Positions 45,410 to 55,799 of a stretch of DNA of 64,000 nt are shown here, piece by piece. The translations under genes were made by a program, and so were the position numbers. The notes beneath the pieces are model-generated. The model was not told where the DNA came from. It saw only the letters and a program-made list of their open reading frames with translations, and ran no database searches. Source of the stretch: Cyrtodaria siliqua (Eukaryota; Mollusca; Bivalvia; Adapedonta; Hiatellidae); NCBI GenBank assembly GCA_037043455.1, contig JAWPHD010004392.1:1-64000 (forward strand). Direction: 5' to 3'. Numbering within the stretch: position 1 is the first letter of the stretch; each line of letters begins with the position of its first letter.

Positions 45410-45835
45410 TGGCTATAAAAGTCTAACAGGCAAAGTAGCATTCAAGGACGAAATTCAAACACAAACACACAAAGAAACAAAGAACAACTATATATAAAGA
45501 TGAATAAAAGGCAAGATAAGACATCACAAACACACAAGGGTTGACAATATGGCTACCGCCTTGAAACGGTCAGTAGCCAAAACGTCCACTGGGTTTTTTA
45601 CCAGGTTCTAGGGTGCACCAAACCTCACTCTTACTCTGTTGTAATCCCAATAAACGGGACAGTGAAATAAAGATATCCCCGTCAGGTTATACAAACAAAG
45701 CAGCATTAATAGGCAATATAAGTAAAACACATAAATGATCATGTATATATAATATAAAAAAACAGAAGCCTAGAAAGCCACAAGGTAAGTACTCAATGAC
45801 TTGACACAAGTCACAGCAACAAGAGAACCAACCGT
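45410..45835 (-). repeat. PLE 3' tail, antisense to the PLE copy that follows
   Basis: Minus-strand tail from 'GGTTGATTCTC'-like sequence near 45830 to 'GTTTGAATTTCGTCCTTGAA' near 45430, with the hairpin zone at 45560-45595. It abuts, head to head, a plus-strand PLE remnant starting at 45845. A further tail scrap lies at 45235-45300. Confidence 0.75.
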
Positions 45836-45844
45836 TATAAAGGG

Positions 45845-47925
45845 TTGATTCAATTCCTAAATATTTCAAAAAAAATAAACAAATCCTGTTATTTGTTATA
45901 TGTACGATATAAAAAAAAGCAATTAGAAATATTATTTTCAACTGCAACAAAATACTTTTCTGACCTTGATATAGTTAATAACACCCCTAAGGAATGTGAG
46001 TGTAATACATCAAACTTTTGCTATGCTCCAGCAGGTCATGTCATCACTGGTAATTTTGATATTGTAGATAGACGTATTCGTCATCTGTTTTCTAAAGGTC
46101 TAAAAGTATAAATTACCTTCAATTATTGATTTTAATGAATATAGATATAAAAATCGAACAGGAAAAGCAGCTTTCAAGGACGACATTCAACCACAAACAC
46201 ACACAGAAACAAAGAACAAATTTAAAGATGAATAAAAGGCCAAATAAGACAATATGGCTACCGCCTTGGAACGGTCAGTGGCAAAACAGGCCGCTGGGGG
46301 GGATTTAAACCAGGTTCTAGGGTGCACCAAACCTCACACTTAGCCTACTGTCATCCCAATAAAACGGGACAGTGTAAATGAAGAAATCCCCGACATGAAC
46401 TGTTCTCTAAGAATGTCGCGCTCAGATCGCCCAATCCATTGAGGATTTTAGTATAATGGTGTCGTAGAAGAACATGCGGACCCAAGCTCTCTTTCTACTT
46501 GGAAAAGTCAATGTTTAGAATTAAAGATACACTTATTAACTGTTATAATGTTAACCCCTCTATACTTCCTCCCAGACATAGGTTTTCTTTTTTTCCTTTT
46601 CGTAATTTAAAATCGGGAATTCAAGAATTTGATAATAAATTTGTTTTAGTTCCTTCTGATAAAGCAGCTAATAATGTAATAATTTTTATTTTTTGACGCC
46701 TAAGTTATTTCAATGTTTTATCTCCGGAACTCAGTAGCACTAATTCGTATACTCCAGTTTAATCTATTGAGGATGATGTTGTTTCCACATGTATCACTCA
46801 GTGCACTACTTTCAAGGCTGGGTAGACAAAAAGCAGAACAAACTGCCAACTATGTACTGCATTCCTATATTGCATGAAATCCGTATAAGGCCCGCTTTAT
46901 TTCAAATGCTAGTGCCTGCACCACCATATATCTCCAAATGTTTAACTTCTTGTCTTACTGCCGTTAAATATCACGTTAAACAGTATTGTGCTTAAACTTA
47001 TGAAAACTCCGGGATTAATTTATTTTGGTCTATTAAATATTCAGGAGGCGTTCTTGATAAAATGTGTAATAAACGTCAATTTCATGTATAAGTACTTATG
47101 ACTTCTCTACACTATATACAACCTTAACACACCACCTTATCAAAGACAAGCTTATTGCTCTTATTCAAAACACATTTTTCGTTAGAGAAAAAACTACATT
47201 TTTTGCCTGTAATAATATCAAAGCGTGTTTTTTTTACTAACGGCAGTTTAGACAATTACACTATGTGTGCTTCCCAGGACGTTTGTGAAGCACTCATAAT
47301 ATTTTCGTCAGGTAGGGAACTACCGTTTATAGACAAATTGTTGGTATCCCTATGGGTACGAACTGTCCACCTCTTGTCGCAGATTTGTTCTTGTATTGCT
47401 ACGAAAGAGATTTCATGTTGAGTCCTTCATTCGAAATTCAGGCAGATGTAATCGAAGCCTTTAATGACACCTCTCGGTATTTGAATGACATATTGAACAT
47501 TGATAATCCTTTCTTTTCTGCTATGGTTAATGATATCTATCTTAAGAACTTCAACTCAACAAAGCTTACATTTCCGATACCGTCCCTTCTTTTCTTGATT
47601 TACATCTCTCTATTGAAAATGGCGAAATAATAATAAAATCTATGACAAGAGAGATGATTTTAATTTTGATATTATTAATTATCCCCCGTTTAGATGGGGA
47701 TGTTTCCCGAGATACTTCTTATGGGGTCTATGTTTCACAACGTATTCGTTTATCTAGAGCTTGTAGTCGTGTTGAGGACTTTAATATTCGTATAACTAAA
47801 AGGCTACTGCAGCAGGGCTACTGTTACCATACACTACGAAAAGCCTTCGCAAAGTTTTATTATCGTAACCCTGATGTAATTTAAGAACTCTTCTGCGTCA
47901 AGGATTATCACAATCTGACTCCTGA
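45845..47925 (+). pseudogene. Decayed Penelope-like reverse transcriptase
   Basis: Pieces appear in the correct order: N-terminal region with CNTSNFCYAPAGHVITGNFD (near 46005-46065); FVLVPSDKAANNVI (46640-46690); the LPTMYCIPILHE and RPALFQ regions (46840-46910); VVGIPMG-like sequence in shifted frame followed by ADLFLYCYERDFML (47335-47420); and SRYLNDILNIDNPFF (47470-47515). The palm motif that is YLDD in the copy at 61036 reads YLND here, losing one catalytic Asp. Many stops and frameshifts, plus an antisense tail inserted at 46136-46420, make it non-functional. Confidence 0.85.
46136..46420 (-). repeat. PLE tail inserted antisense inside the PLE reverse transcriptase
   Basis: It interrupts the coding region after the KGLKV segment. 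The minus strand shows tail blocks from 'GGGATTTCTTCATTTACA' to 'CTTTTCCTGTTCGATTTTT'. Hairpin 1 on the window's plus strand is CAGTGGC/GCCGCTG with a U-G pair. Confidence 0.8.
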
Positions 47926-48020
47926 CTGGAAATGTCCCGGAGGGGCACCTCGGTTTTTTCCTCCATCAGGGGAAGCTGGAAAGTCGCCATATGACCTTAG
48001 CTGCTGGTGCGACTATAAAA
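47926..48020 (+). repeat. LINE 3'-end fragment (tentative)
   Basis: 'GGGAAGCTGGAAAGTCGCCA' and 'TATGACCTTAGCTGCTGG' is a block often seen at the 3' ends of molluscan non-LTR elements. Its edge with the PLE remnant is near 47926. Confidence 0.4.
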
Positions 48021-48029
48021 TCTAATTCA

Positions 48030-48226
48030 ATTCGTTACTACCTTGACCATTGTATACCGAAGAATTACTATGACCACGTTATACAACTCATTTACTCATT
48101 TATTACCATGATAATGTAAACCACATGTATGACTATCATGACCACAGTAAACCACATGTATGACTATCATGACCACAGTAAACCACATATATTACTATCA
48201 TGACCACTGTAAACCACATGTATTAC
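48030..48226 (+). repeat. 31-bp minisatellite, left part (split by the gypsy element)
   Basis: Units of 'ACCACATGTATTACTATC' plus 'ATGACCACTGTAA'. About five units before the LTR, the outer ones diverged. Confidence 0.85.
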
Positions 48227-48742
48227 TGTAGTATGTGAATTATTAGATGTAGAAATCACACTTAATAATGATATTAAATAACAATCTTAACATTATATAC
48301 CTTACATTACGACAAGTTAATTGATGTACAACTAAACTTTATTCATCATATATAAAAAAGGCAGTGTACCTTTAAAATAAACCTATAAGCAAATTAATAC
48401 AAATCACTGCTTCAATGCACATCACTATAAACTGACCACACAAGTGACCTATCAGATCATTCCTTACCTGAAATGCATTTTCCCGCTTTCTGTCTTTGTG
48501 TCAGATCTTGGAAAAACACCTTAGAGTCAACATGAGTTTTCTTGAAAGTTGTATTGAAGTGAGCAAATTGTGAGAATGACCAAAGCCATGCATGTACAAG
48601 GCCTCTAGAGCCAAACTCTAGGACCATAAATAAATATAGTACGGAGCAACGTACAGAGTGATTAATATAATAAACTATTTATAAACTTATACTGGACTAT
48701 TAGTATAACCTACTATACCCACATGAATAGCCAGATATAACA
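48227..48742 (+). repeat. 5' LTR
   Basis: TG...CA ended, 516 bp. Its first 46 and last 50 or so bases match the 3' copy. AATAAA occurs at about 48626. Confidence 0.85.
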
Positions 48743-48743
48743 A

Positions 48744-48761
48744 TGGTGCCTCCACTGAGGT
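48744..48761 (+). promoter_or_regulatory. Putative tRNA primer-binding site
   Basis: TGGTGCCTCCACTGAGGT starts two bases after the LTR. An initial TGG is expected from the CCA end of a tRNA. The tRNA species was not identified. Confidence 0.5.
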
Positions 48762-48887
48762 TTAACTCACACCCTGAATGATGATGGACATTGATAAATG
48801 AAAATTATTTTATGTAAAATCCATGAAATGGACTAATGGAAGGAGTATAAACTCATGTGATTCCTATATTGTATACGTGGTAACCAT

Positions 48888-50000
48888 ATGTTTGAATGGA
48901 CCAGTGGACCAGTGAACCGAAGGAAAAGTGACACAGATGACACGAAGATTAGAGGAAACGTACTACAAGCAGGAGACCGAGTATTGATCAGGATCCTAGC
49001 CTTTGAAGGAAAACATAAACTTGTAGATAAATGGGAAACAGATGTGTACATAGTACAGAAACAGACAAATCCAGAAACACCAGTTTATGACCTAGTCAAG
49101 GAAAACGGTGAAGGAAAACCAAGATGTCTACATAGAAATTTACTTCTACCGATTGGATCGAAACTTAAGATAGAACCATCATCTCCAGGAACAGAAAAAA
49201 CAGAATACAGGAGAAGACCCAGAGTAAAGATAACTTGTCCCAAAGACAACACTTCCATTATATACTCAGAGGCTTCTGAAGAAAAGAAGAAATGTAATGA
49301 TAAAATATTTGAGGAAACGAAGAACAATGACGAATATGAGGAAAAGGAGAGTTCTAATGATGCTACTGATATGATATATATAGTAGTCGATCAATCTCAG
49401 AGTGACGACTATACAGAGGTAAACGTGGATGAATCTGACTATCAAAACAGCATACAGGAGATAGAACAGAGCGAGGAAATAAATGCAGATGTTATGTCAG
49501 AACTGGATAGTATAACAGACACTAGCATTTCTGATAGTAACACTCCTATAAGTACAGAGGTAAAACAAGTAATCATAGCAGAAGACGCAGGAATGAATAT
49601 ATCAGATATTAGTCAATCTGGTATTTCTGAAATACGTGTTTCTGAAAGAGATTTTAGAGTAAGTGAGACAGAACAAAATGATTTGGTTGTTTTAAATACG
49701 AATATCATTAAGCAGGATCTTGCAGTAAAGCAAGATATGGCCAACTTGCTTAGAGATGACAGTATTGTAATGTTTACAGCGAATCAACATGGAGATGATA
49801 TGTCTATAACACCTCCGTTTGCACATAGTACGGGTACTAATGATAAATCTATTTCAGATAAAACTGGCGATAATAGGACAACACCGATTATTCAAGAAAG
49901 AGCAGAAGTTCCTGTAAGACGATCCACGCGGAATAAAAGACCACCTAAATGGATAACAATGGGTGATTTCATCATGAAGTTACAGAAGAAAGATAAATGA
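48888..50000 (+). CDS. Gypsy pol C-terminus: integrase GPY/F-type domain with acidic tail, 370 codons
   Basis: Residues about 22-95 carry the integrase C-terminal module: KIRGNVLQAGDRVLIR, GKHKLVDKWETDVYIV, PVYDLV, and the closing LHRNLLLPIG, typical of the GPY/F region that helps choose the target. A serine/acid-rich segment of about 240 residues follows (for example EEIEQSEEINADVMSELD-like composition). The basic motif RRSTRNKRPPKW ends the protein near 345-356, a common pol terminus in animal Ty3/gypsy elements. The ATG is only the first in frame; coding originally came from upstream sequence now deleted. The frame has no stop over 1.1 kb, so the deletion is recent or the frame has been maintained. 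Confidence 0.82.
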   Translation: MFEWTSGPVNRRKSDTDDTKIRGNVLQAGDRVLIRILAFEGKHKLVDKWETDVYIVQKQTNPETPVYDLVKENGEGKPRCLHRNLLLPIGSKLKIEPSSPGTEKTEYRRRPRVKITCPKDNTSIIYSEASEEKKKCNDKIFEETKNNDEYEEKESSNDATDMIYIVVDQSQSDDYTEVNVDESDYQNSIQEIEQSEEINADVMSELDSITDTSISDSNTPISTEVKQVIIAEDAGMNISDISQSGISEIRVSERDFRVSETEQNDLVVLNTNIIKQDLAVKQDMANLLRDDSIVMFTANQHGDDMSITPPFAHSTGTNDKSISDKTGDNRTTPIIQERAEVPVRRSTRNKRPPKWITMGDFIMKLQKKDK

Positions 50001-50287
50001 AATGTTCATATATAAATGTATTTTAATAGTATATATACCATACATGTGAAGTTTTCATGAAATTTCAGAGAAAGAAGAAATAAAATATTGAATTATGTGT
50101 GTGTTCCTCTTTGCTGTAAAACAACATGATTATGGTTGATATCAGCAGTTAACGTTTTGATTAGAAGGAAATAAATCAATATGTAGACTGAACGTTTACT
50201 ATGTGTTGTTTCATTTTATCATTGTCATTTGTAAATAAATATTTTACTGCTGCCATGTACCTGATAAATGACGAGGACGTCATTTCA

Positions 50288-50300
50288 GGGACAGGGGAAG
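50288..50300 (+). promoter_or_regulatory. Polypurine tract
   Basis: GGGACAGGGGAAG ends two bases before the 3' LTR, the expected position for plus-strand priming. Confidence 0.75.
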
Positions 50301-50302
50301 TA

Positions 50303-50394
50303 TGTAGTATGTGAATTATTAGGTGTAGAAATCACACTTAATAATGACTATTAGTATAACCTACTATACCCACATGAATAGCCCAGATATAACA
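50303..50394 (+). repeat. 3' LTR, internally deleted
   Basis: Matches the start (48227-48273) and end (about 48695-48742) of the 5' LTR directly joined at 'AATAATGACTATTAG'. About 424 bases are missing between. Confidence 0.85.
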
Positions 50395-50682
50395 TTACTA
50401 TCATGACTACTGTAAACCACATGTATTACTAACATGACCACAATAACCACATGTATTACTATCATGACTACTGTAAACCACATGTATTACTATCATGACT
50501 ACTGTAAACCACATGTATTACTAACATGACCACTATAACCACATGTATTACTATCATGACCACTGTAAACCACATGTATTACTATCATGACTACTGTAAA
50601 TCACATGTATTACTAACATGACCACTATAACCACATGTATTACTATCATGACCTATGTACATCACATGTATTATAACCATGA
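50395..50682 (+). repeat. 31-bp minisatellite, right part
   Basis: About nine units alternating 'ATCATGACTACTGTAAACC' and 'AACATGACCACTATAACC', both followed by ACATGTATTACT. The 62-bp dimer is itself repeated three times. Confidence 0.9.
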
Positions 50683-50848
50683 TGTTTGTTTGTTTGTATG
50701 GTGTTTTAATGAAACACCTGCCGCCATCCGGAAGAATTGGCACTTCCTCACTTACAAGTCGAGCTCCAAGTAGGATTCAAACACGCAGTGGTGAGATGTG
50801 AGAAGGTTTACAACGCAACGTCGTTAACACCTCGTCCACGGAGTTTAC
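50683..50848 (-). mobile_element. SINE family A inserted in the minisatellite, with target duplication
   Basis: Flanked by AACCATGA at 50675-50682 and 50849-50856. The minus strand reads a head with 'CCGTGGACGAGGTGTTAACG' and 'GTGTTTGAATCC', then the body GAGCTCGACTTGTAAGTG. The middle (TACTGGTTCTACCC to GACGTAAA) is deleted. It is younger than the array. Confidence 0.85.
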
Positions 50849-50869
50849 AACCATGACTTATGTAAACCA

Positions 50870-51090
50870 TCACTGCCTATTAAACTCATTTTAAGTGGAG
50901 ATTTCGATGATCTTCTGAGCAGTTTGTTAAACAAATCCATAATGAATCCAGTGTCGGATGGGGGTAGACCTACCTTTAGACTGAAGAGGAAGGCAGATTA
51001 TTGTTTTCATCTCAATGTACTGAGTCTCACAGCCAGATTTTTTTCCAAGAATCTGAGAGAAGGTCGGCTTATTTTTTTGTCAACAACTTG
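50870..51090 (+). repeat. Downstream module of the minisatellite composite (copy 1)
   Basis: Blocks 'GGAGATTTCGAT.A.CTTCT', 'AATCCAGTG.C.GATG', 'AGACTGAAGAGG' and 'CTCACAGCCAGATT' occur in the same order at 57250-57480, also directly after a 31-bp array. So the array is part of a larger dispersed unit. Confidence 0.75.
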
Positions 51091-51465
51091 AGCGACTGCT
51101 TATTTTATTTCCTCAAGTGCGAGCCAGGATAATTGTTTACATGGGCAGGAATATTTGTTAGGAAAATCTCCCTCCAACCCTCTCGACCCCATCCCCACCC
51201 CCTCCCCCTCAGAAGAACATGTGGTCGGTACCTTATATTGCGGGTTGTTCATATTTCTGAATTGCACGTTTAGTTTAAAATGGATTTGATATGTTTTAAC
51301 CACTTATAATCATAATGTTAACAATGTGTAGCGTAAGAAACACAGTTTTGATTGGTTTTCAAGAATCCGGTTGTTTCAAAATTGTAAATACATGCGAGTG
51401 TAATATAACTTCAACAGGTATTACATTTGAGTCAGTCCTTTCAGTTTGTTAAATGACAATAAAGC
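51091..51465. other. Non-coding spacer
   Basis: A C-rich patch at 51175-51210. Otherwise nothing recognisable. Confidence 0.5.
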
Positions 51466-51469
51466 CTTC

Positions 51470-51555
51470 CCAAGCGTAGCTCTATTGTCAACCCTTGTGT
51501 GTTTGTGATTTGACTGTCCTTGAATGCTACTTTTTCTGTTCGATTTTTTGGCGAA
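51470..51555 (+). repeat. Short PLE tail scrap
   Basis: 'GTAGCTCTATTGTCAACCC' then 'GTGTGTTTGTGAT' and 'TGACTGTCCTTGAATGCTAC', ending at 'TTCTGTTCGATTTTTTGG'. Confidence 0.7.
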
Positions 51556-51739
51556 AATAGTATTCAGTAAAAATCAGGTCGGCCGGAAATTTAAAAATGG
51601 CCGCCACAGGTAAAAAATACATTTCTAAAAATACAAGCTCATGGCGACTACTAAAAAAAGGATGTTAGCCATCCATCTCAAATAATAACTTCCTACAACC
51701 CTTCAGGAGAGGATTCAGCGGCCTCTTGCTCAGTAGATA

Positions 51740-52222
51740 CACTCAAGTGATATGAAAACGCAACACGGGAATTTCCGCTATATATTGTATATACTGCACA
51801 CTTAATTGCACATAATATTCCAAAGAAATCCCAAGATGTCTTTTAAAAAGAAAGTTGCAGTTAACTAGAGAAAGGACACAACTGTGATGTTGTAGACGTT
51901 TTAATCACACTACACTTTGTAACAAGAACTTCATAAATGTTGAAGTAGCTCTTTGAAAAATTGAGCTAGTTCAGTACTGTATTTAACGTAAATAGTTTGC
52001 AAAATGTTGCATCCTAAGTTTGCTCACATGACCGAGCCAAACGCGTACTCTGTGAATAATGAAACATTGAAGGAATACTATTTGCTGTATTATTTGTTGC
52101 TTTAGTATTTTTTCCAAAAGGAAAGTTCTTACGTAGCCATGTACCATTCGATTAAAAGCAGCATATTGTACATACAATATATAGCGGAAATTCCCGTGTT
52201 GCGTTTTCATATCACTTGAGTG
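51740..52222. mobile_element. Long-TIR MITE, 483 bp, TA target duplication
   Basis: Ends are inverted repeats of at least 55 bp with one mismatch: CACTCAAGTGATATGAAAAC, then GCAACACGGGAATTTCCGC and TATATATTGTAT. TA flanks both sides (51738-51739 and 52223-52224), as for Tc1/mariner-type elements. No transposase. A short frame across the interior is shared by the copy at 52576 with many substitutions and is unlikely to be coding. Confidence 0.88.
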
Positions 52223-52575
52223 TAAGGACGCCTCGGCTTGAGGGATCTATAATATTTAACAAGAATCACTTGGCCAATAACAATCATAAAAATTCATAAA
52301 ATCTTTAATCTTAACTATAGGAACAGATCAAAACCATTTGCTTATTTATGTTTTCGCCATTCAGTACGCAGTACTTTGATTATATCTACTTTAACGTATT
52401 ATAAATTAACGTTCACATGTCGTTGGACTTCATCAGTCAGTAAGTAGAGGCCGTAAAGATAAACATGTTTACATATAAAAGTGTGTATCATGACCGTCGT
52501 CGTCTGTTGACTTCAATTTGCGGTATTTAGAAGTAGGTCAACTATATTGTTTGTTTAATATACTGAAATTAAAAA

Positions 52576-53005
52576 GAAACGCGACACGGGAATTTCCGCT
52601 ATATATTGTATGTACAGGATGCTGCTGTTAATCGAATGGTGCATGGCTACGTAAGATCTTTCCTTTCGGAAAAAAGACTTAATCAACACGTAACACAGCA
52701 AAGAGTATTCCTGCAAAGTTTCATTATTGACAGAGTACGCGTGTGGCTCAAGCATGTGAGCAAACTTATGATGCAAAATTGTGCAAACTCTTTACGTTAA
52801 ATACAGAACTGCAGGCTCAATTTTTCAAAGAGGAACTCTAACATTTATGAATTTCTTGTTACAACGTGTACTGTGATTAAAACGTCTACAACATCACAGT
52901 TGTGTCCTGTCTCTAACTAATTGCAACATCTTGGGATTTCCTTGGAATATATATGGAATTAAGTGTGCAGTATATACAATATATAGCGGAAATTCCCGTG
53001 TCGTT
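52576..53005. mobile_element. Second long-TIR MITE, inverted relative to 51740
   Basis: Inverted ends with CGACACGGGAATTTCCGC. The interior matches the reverse complement of 51740-52222 throughout ('GCATGGCTACGTAAGA', 'GTTTCATTATTGACAGAGTA', 'GTCTACAACATCACAGTTGT'). The outermost terminal bases have diverged and no clean TA duplication is seen. Confidence 0.8.
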
Positions 53006-53514
53006 GGAGAATACCTTAAATTAAACGTCGACAACTAAAGGTGTTGATATTTATCCCGGATATGTCACTACTGTGAAGTGTAACTTTCCTGCGTAACAAG
53101 TGCGTATCAGTCATTGCTTTTCTGTAATTAATTCTACGTTCATGAAACTTCACCCACGTCTTCATCTTACCCCAAGGAATGTCATGACAATATGAGAGTG
53201 TACAATAATCGCAATATCATCATGATAAAATATTAATTAAACAAGTACGAGAAAAAAAATCCTTTAAATGTCAAGAAATATGACGATGTTACGGACATTA
53301 CGTAATGTCAACATGTGGTTAAACGCTTTATGTAGACAGATCGTTGTCCTTTGCGTAATATTTTTCATCGACTTTTTAATTTAGTTGTGGGCGGAGAAAT
53401 ATAACAAATTCAAAGCCAAACCTTCTACCAAACGTCATTTAGCTAAATCATTGCACGTGCAACACACACACATCTTGCATCACATAGATTAAAAGTTCCT
53501 GAATAGTGGCACAT
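53006..53514. other. Non-coding AT-rich region
   Basis: Nothing recognisable. Confidence 0.5.
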
Positions 53515-53925
53515 TCAGAGGAATAGTAAAGACGCTGCGTCTAAACACATTTTCGCTGTTGGTTCGTATCCCACGAGGACATCGACTTTGTAACGACATT
53601 AAAAGTAGCACGTCCACCGCTATATGCATGCCATCTTCGGGATTGTTAAAATTCTGTACGATTTTTTTATGACTATTGAGTTCTGCTCAACCCGGGGCTA
53701 CTAGGCGTGAACGGTAGCAAGCATATTTCACTACCGTTCATGAACAGCCTCAATCAAAGCGAGACTGCAATATTGCGTATTTATCTTGTTCGACCGTTTC
53801 TAAAGGTCCACTCTCATATTTTGTCAAGTGAGAAAGTGTCGATTCTCATGGATGGCAAGAGATACACAGTACTACCCAGGAACATGTGTTACAATGACGT
53901 TGTATATCATTCAAACAAACTAACT
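53515..53925 (+). mobile_element. SINE family A split by an FB1 fragment
   Basis: Head and B-box ('TAGTAAAGACGCTGCGTCT', 'GGTTCGTATCCCACGAGG') at 53520-53595. The body resumes at 53825 with 'TCAAGTGAGAAAGTGTCGAT' and runs through 'CACAGTACTACCCAGGAA' to about 53925. Confidence 0.75.
53600..53822 (-). mobile_element. FB1 fragment nested in the SINE
   Basis: Minus strand: 'GAGAGTGGACCTTTAGAAAC', hairpin 1 CAGTCTC/GAGGCTG (one U-G), hairpin 2 GAACGGTAG/CTACCGTTC (perfect, 9 bp), then 'CCCGGGTTGAGCAGAACTCA' and 'CCCGAAGATGGCATGCATAT'. It is the best-formed second hairpin in the window. Confidence 0.8.
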
Positions 53926-54535
53926 GCTTTAAAATCAATTCAAGCTTCATCCAGCCTCTGCTATGAAAAACATATACCTCCATTAAATATGAATGCTGGC
54001 AGACGACGTACATGCGAGATATAGTCTGCCTGGAAAACTAGCAGCAGCTGTCTCAATGTACACACTTCACTGTTAAAATGCTTTAAAAATAGCTCTATGT
54101 CATGCTGATGACAAATCGCAGAACAATGCTGTGCTGTTATAAATGGTGATAGGCGTGACAGTAGATCTTTCAGCGTGATGTCAGCGGGATATTGTAAGCA
54201 GATGCAAAACGGAGAATCAACACACATGTGTGAAAAGTGTGAATAATTCTCAAACGCGACAGAACACATAAATATTTGTACGCAGACATTAGGGACTGAA
54301 CGATGGGGAGGGGGGATTTTCCTTTCAGTTGGAATACTTTCTTTTCTTCATTTCTTTAAAGCCGGGATTTTTATTTCGCCTAATACACTGGCCAGATTAT
54401 TTTCTTTCGTCAACTTGAAAGCCAGGATGTTTTTGTTAAAGTTTTACTATTCGTGAATAAAAAGAGCTATTGTAGGTCTACTCAACGTCTGCGTCGAGGT
54501 TGGTTTTCAGTTGTTGGCCAATCCTGTTATTTCAG
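53926..54535. other. Non-coding region
   Basis: A 102-codon minus-strand frame at 53961-54269 shows no recognisable motif. Left uncalled. Confidence 0.45.
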
Positions 54536-54539
54536 CAAT

Positions 54540-55260
54540 CACTGGACAATGAAACTTGGAATATGTCATCAGTACCATCAAGGACACTGGTAAACACGTG
54601 TTCTATAACTCTGTATGGAATTTAAGCAAAAACATGGCTCTTTTTTTACTTTGATTTTCTGGTTTAAGTTCTTTTGACAAGTCCAATTATTTTAACAACT
54701 GAAAGTCGTACATCGACAAAACTTCAGTAAAGCTTCGAATATCAAGGGCACATGTTCCATTTTAACTCTGTATTGCATTTAAGCAAAGATGTTTTTTTCT
54801 CGACTTCAAAATTCTGGTTAAAGTGTTTAGGCAAGTCCTTTATTTCAATAGGTGATTGTTAAATATTATTACAACTTCAGTAAAGCGTGGATGCTAATAG
54901 ACACATGTTCGATAACTATGTAATGCACTGTAGCAAAATTATGGCCCGTTTTATGGATAAATATTTTCTGTATTGTATTTTAAAACATATGTAGCCTATC
55001 TTCGACTTAGAATTTATTTTATTTTATTTGTTGGCAAGTCCATTTATTTCATTACCCACTAGTCATATATCTCTGTCAAAGGAGCTTGACAAGTGTCATC
55101 ACTTTCAGACACATGTTTCATAACTTTCTATTTCATTTTAGCCAGATGATATTTTCTTTTTCAACTTAGAGTTTCAGTTAAAGTTTTTTAAGCAGCTTCA
55201 CATATTTCAATAAAACTCACTGCATACATCGAATAACAATGGAAAGCCTGTAAATGTCAT
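54540..55260 (+). repeat. Core-repeat array, second copy (as at 44425)
   Basis: Units with 'GTTCTATAACTCTGTATGG', 'ATTTAAGCAAA', 'GACAAGTCCA.TTATTT', 'ACTTCAGTAAAGC.T' repeat about 4.5 times. The closing unit ('TTCATAACTTTCTATTTC') is shared with 45130. Confidence 0.8.
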
Positions 55261-55799
55261 TAGCCCCATAAACCCCACACCTACCACACTCCTACACCAC
55301 CACCACCACCATCACCCCAGATAGACAAATATTTATTTCTATTAGTTTTGGTTTCTCTTCAGTTACCATGTCTGCATCATGTTCTCTTAAAGCCCCTCCC
55401 CAACTCCTTCCCCTCAACTCCCCCCCCCCCCCCCACACTCACACACACACACACTCCACTTGAGACTCCCCTAATTAAATTATTGTTTTATTTCTGGGGG
55501 TTTCCTCTATTCAGTAACACTTCACTTCCCCATTCCACCCTCTTCACGTTCATATTTTTTCTGGGGTTTTGAAGGTCTTGCTTTGATATTTGGTATATAT
55601 GTTTACTAACCACCCGCTCTTCGCACCCCTAGACCCTCACCTCAGTCACCACCACATTTTAAACTCAACAATTAAGACTTGTCCTTGTGAATGAACTGGC
55701 ACCATGGTGAGACGGAAGTGTCAGTGACTTTGTTTAAATTTGACATCAAATAGTGGAGAATGCTGTCCATCGCACAAGTACCAGGACTCTTGTATTGTA
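55261..55799. other. C-rich, low-complexity spacer
   Basis: Contains (CCA)n at 55295-55315, a run of 14 C ending near 55433, and (CA)n to 55455. 'CATCGCACAAGTACCAGGAC' at 55769 is shared with 45375, again joining the core array to the 31-bp array in the composite. Confidence 0.6.

Larger units (their letters stand above)
48227..50394 (+). mobile_element. Internally deleted Ty3/gypsy LTR retrotransposon
   Basis: It inserted into the 31-bp minisatellite with a 4-bp TTAC duplication (48223-48226 and 50395-50398). LTRs begin TGTAGTATGTGAATTATTAG and end AGATATAACA. The 5' LTR is 516 bp; the 3' LTR is 92 bp because it lacks about 424 internal bases. Between them are a primer-site-like TGG, one long ORF, and a polypurine tract. 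Gag, protease, reverse transcriptase, RNase H and the integrase catalytic core are all gone, leaving only the integrase C-terminal end of pol, so the copy is not autonomous. Confidence 0.88.
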
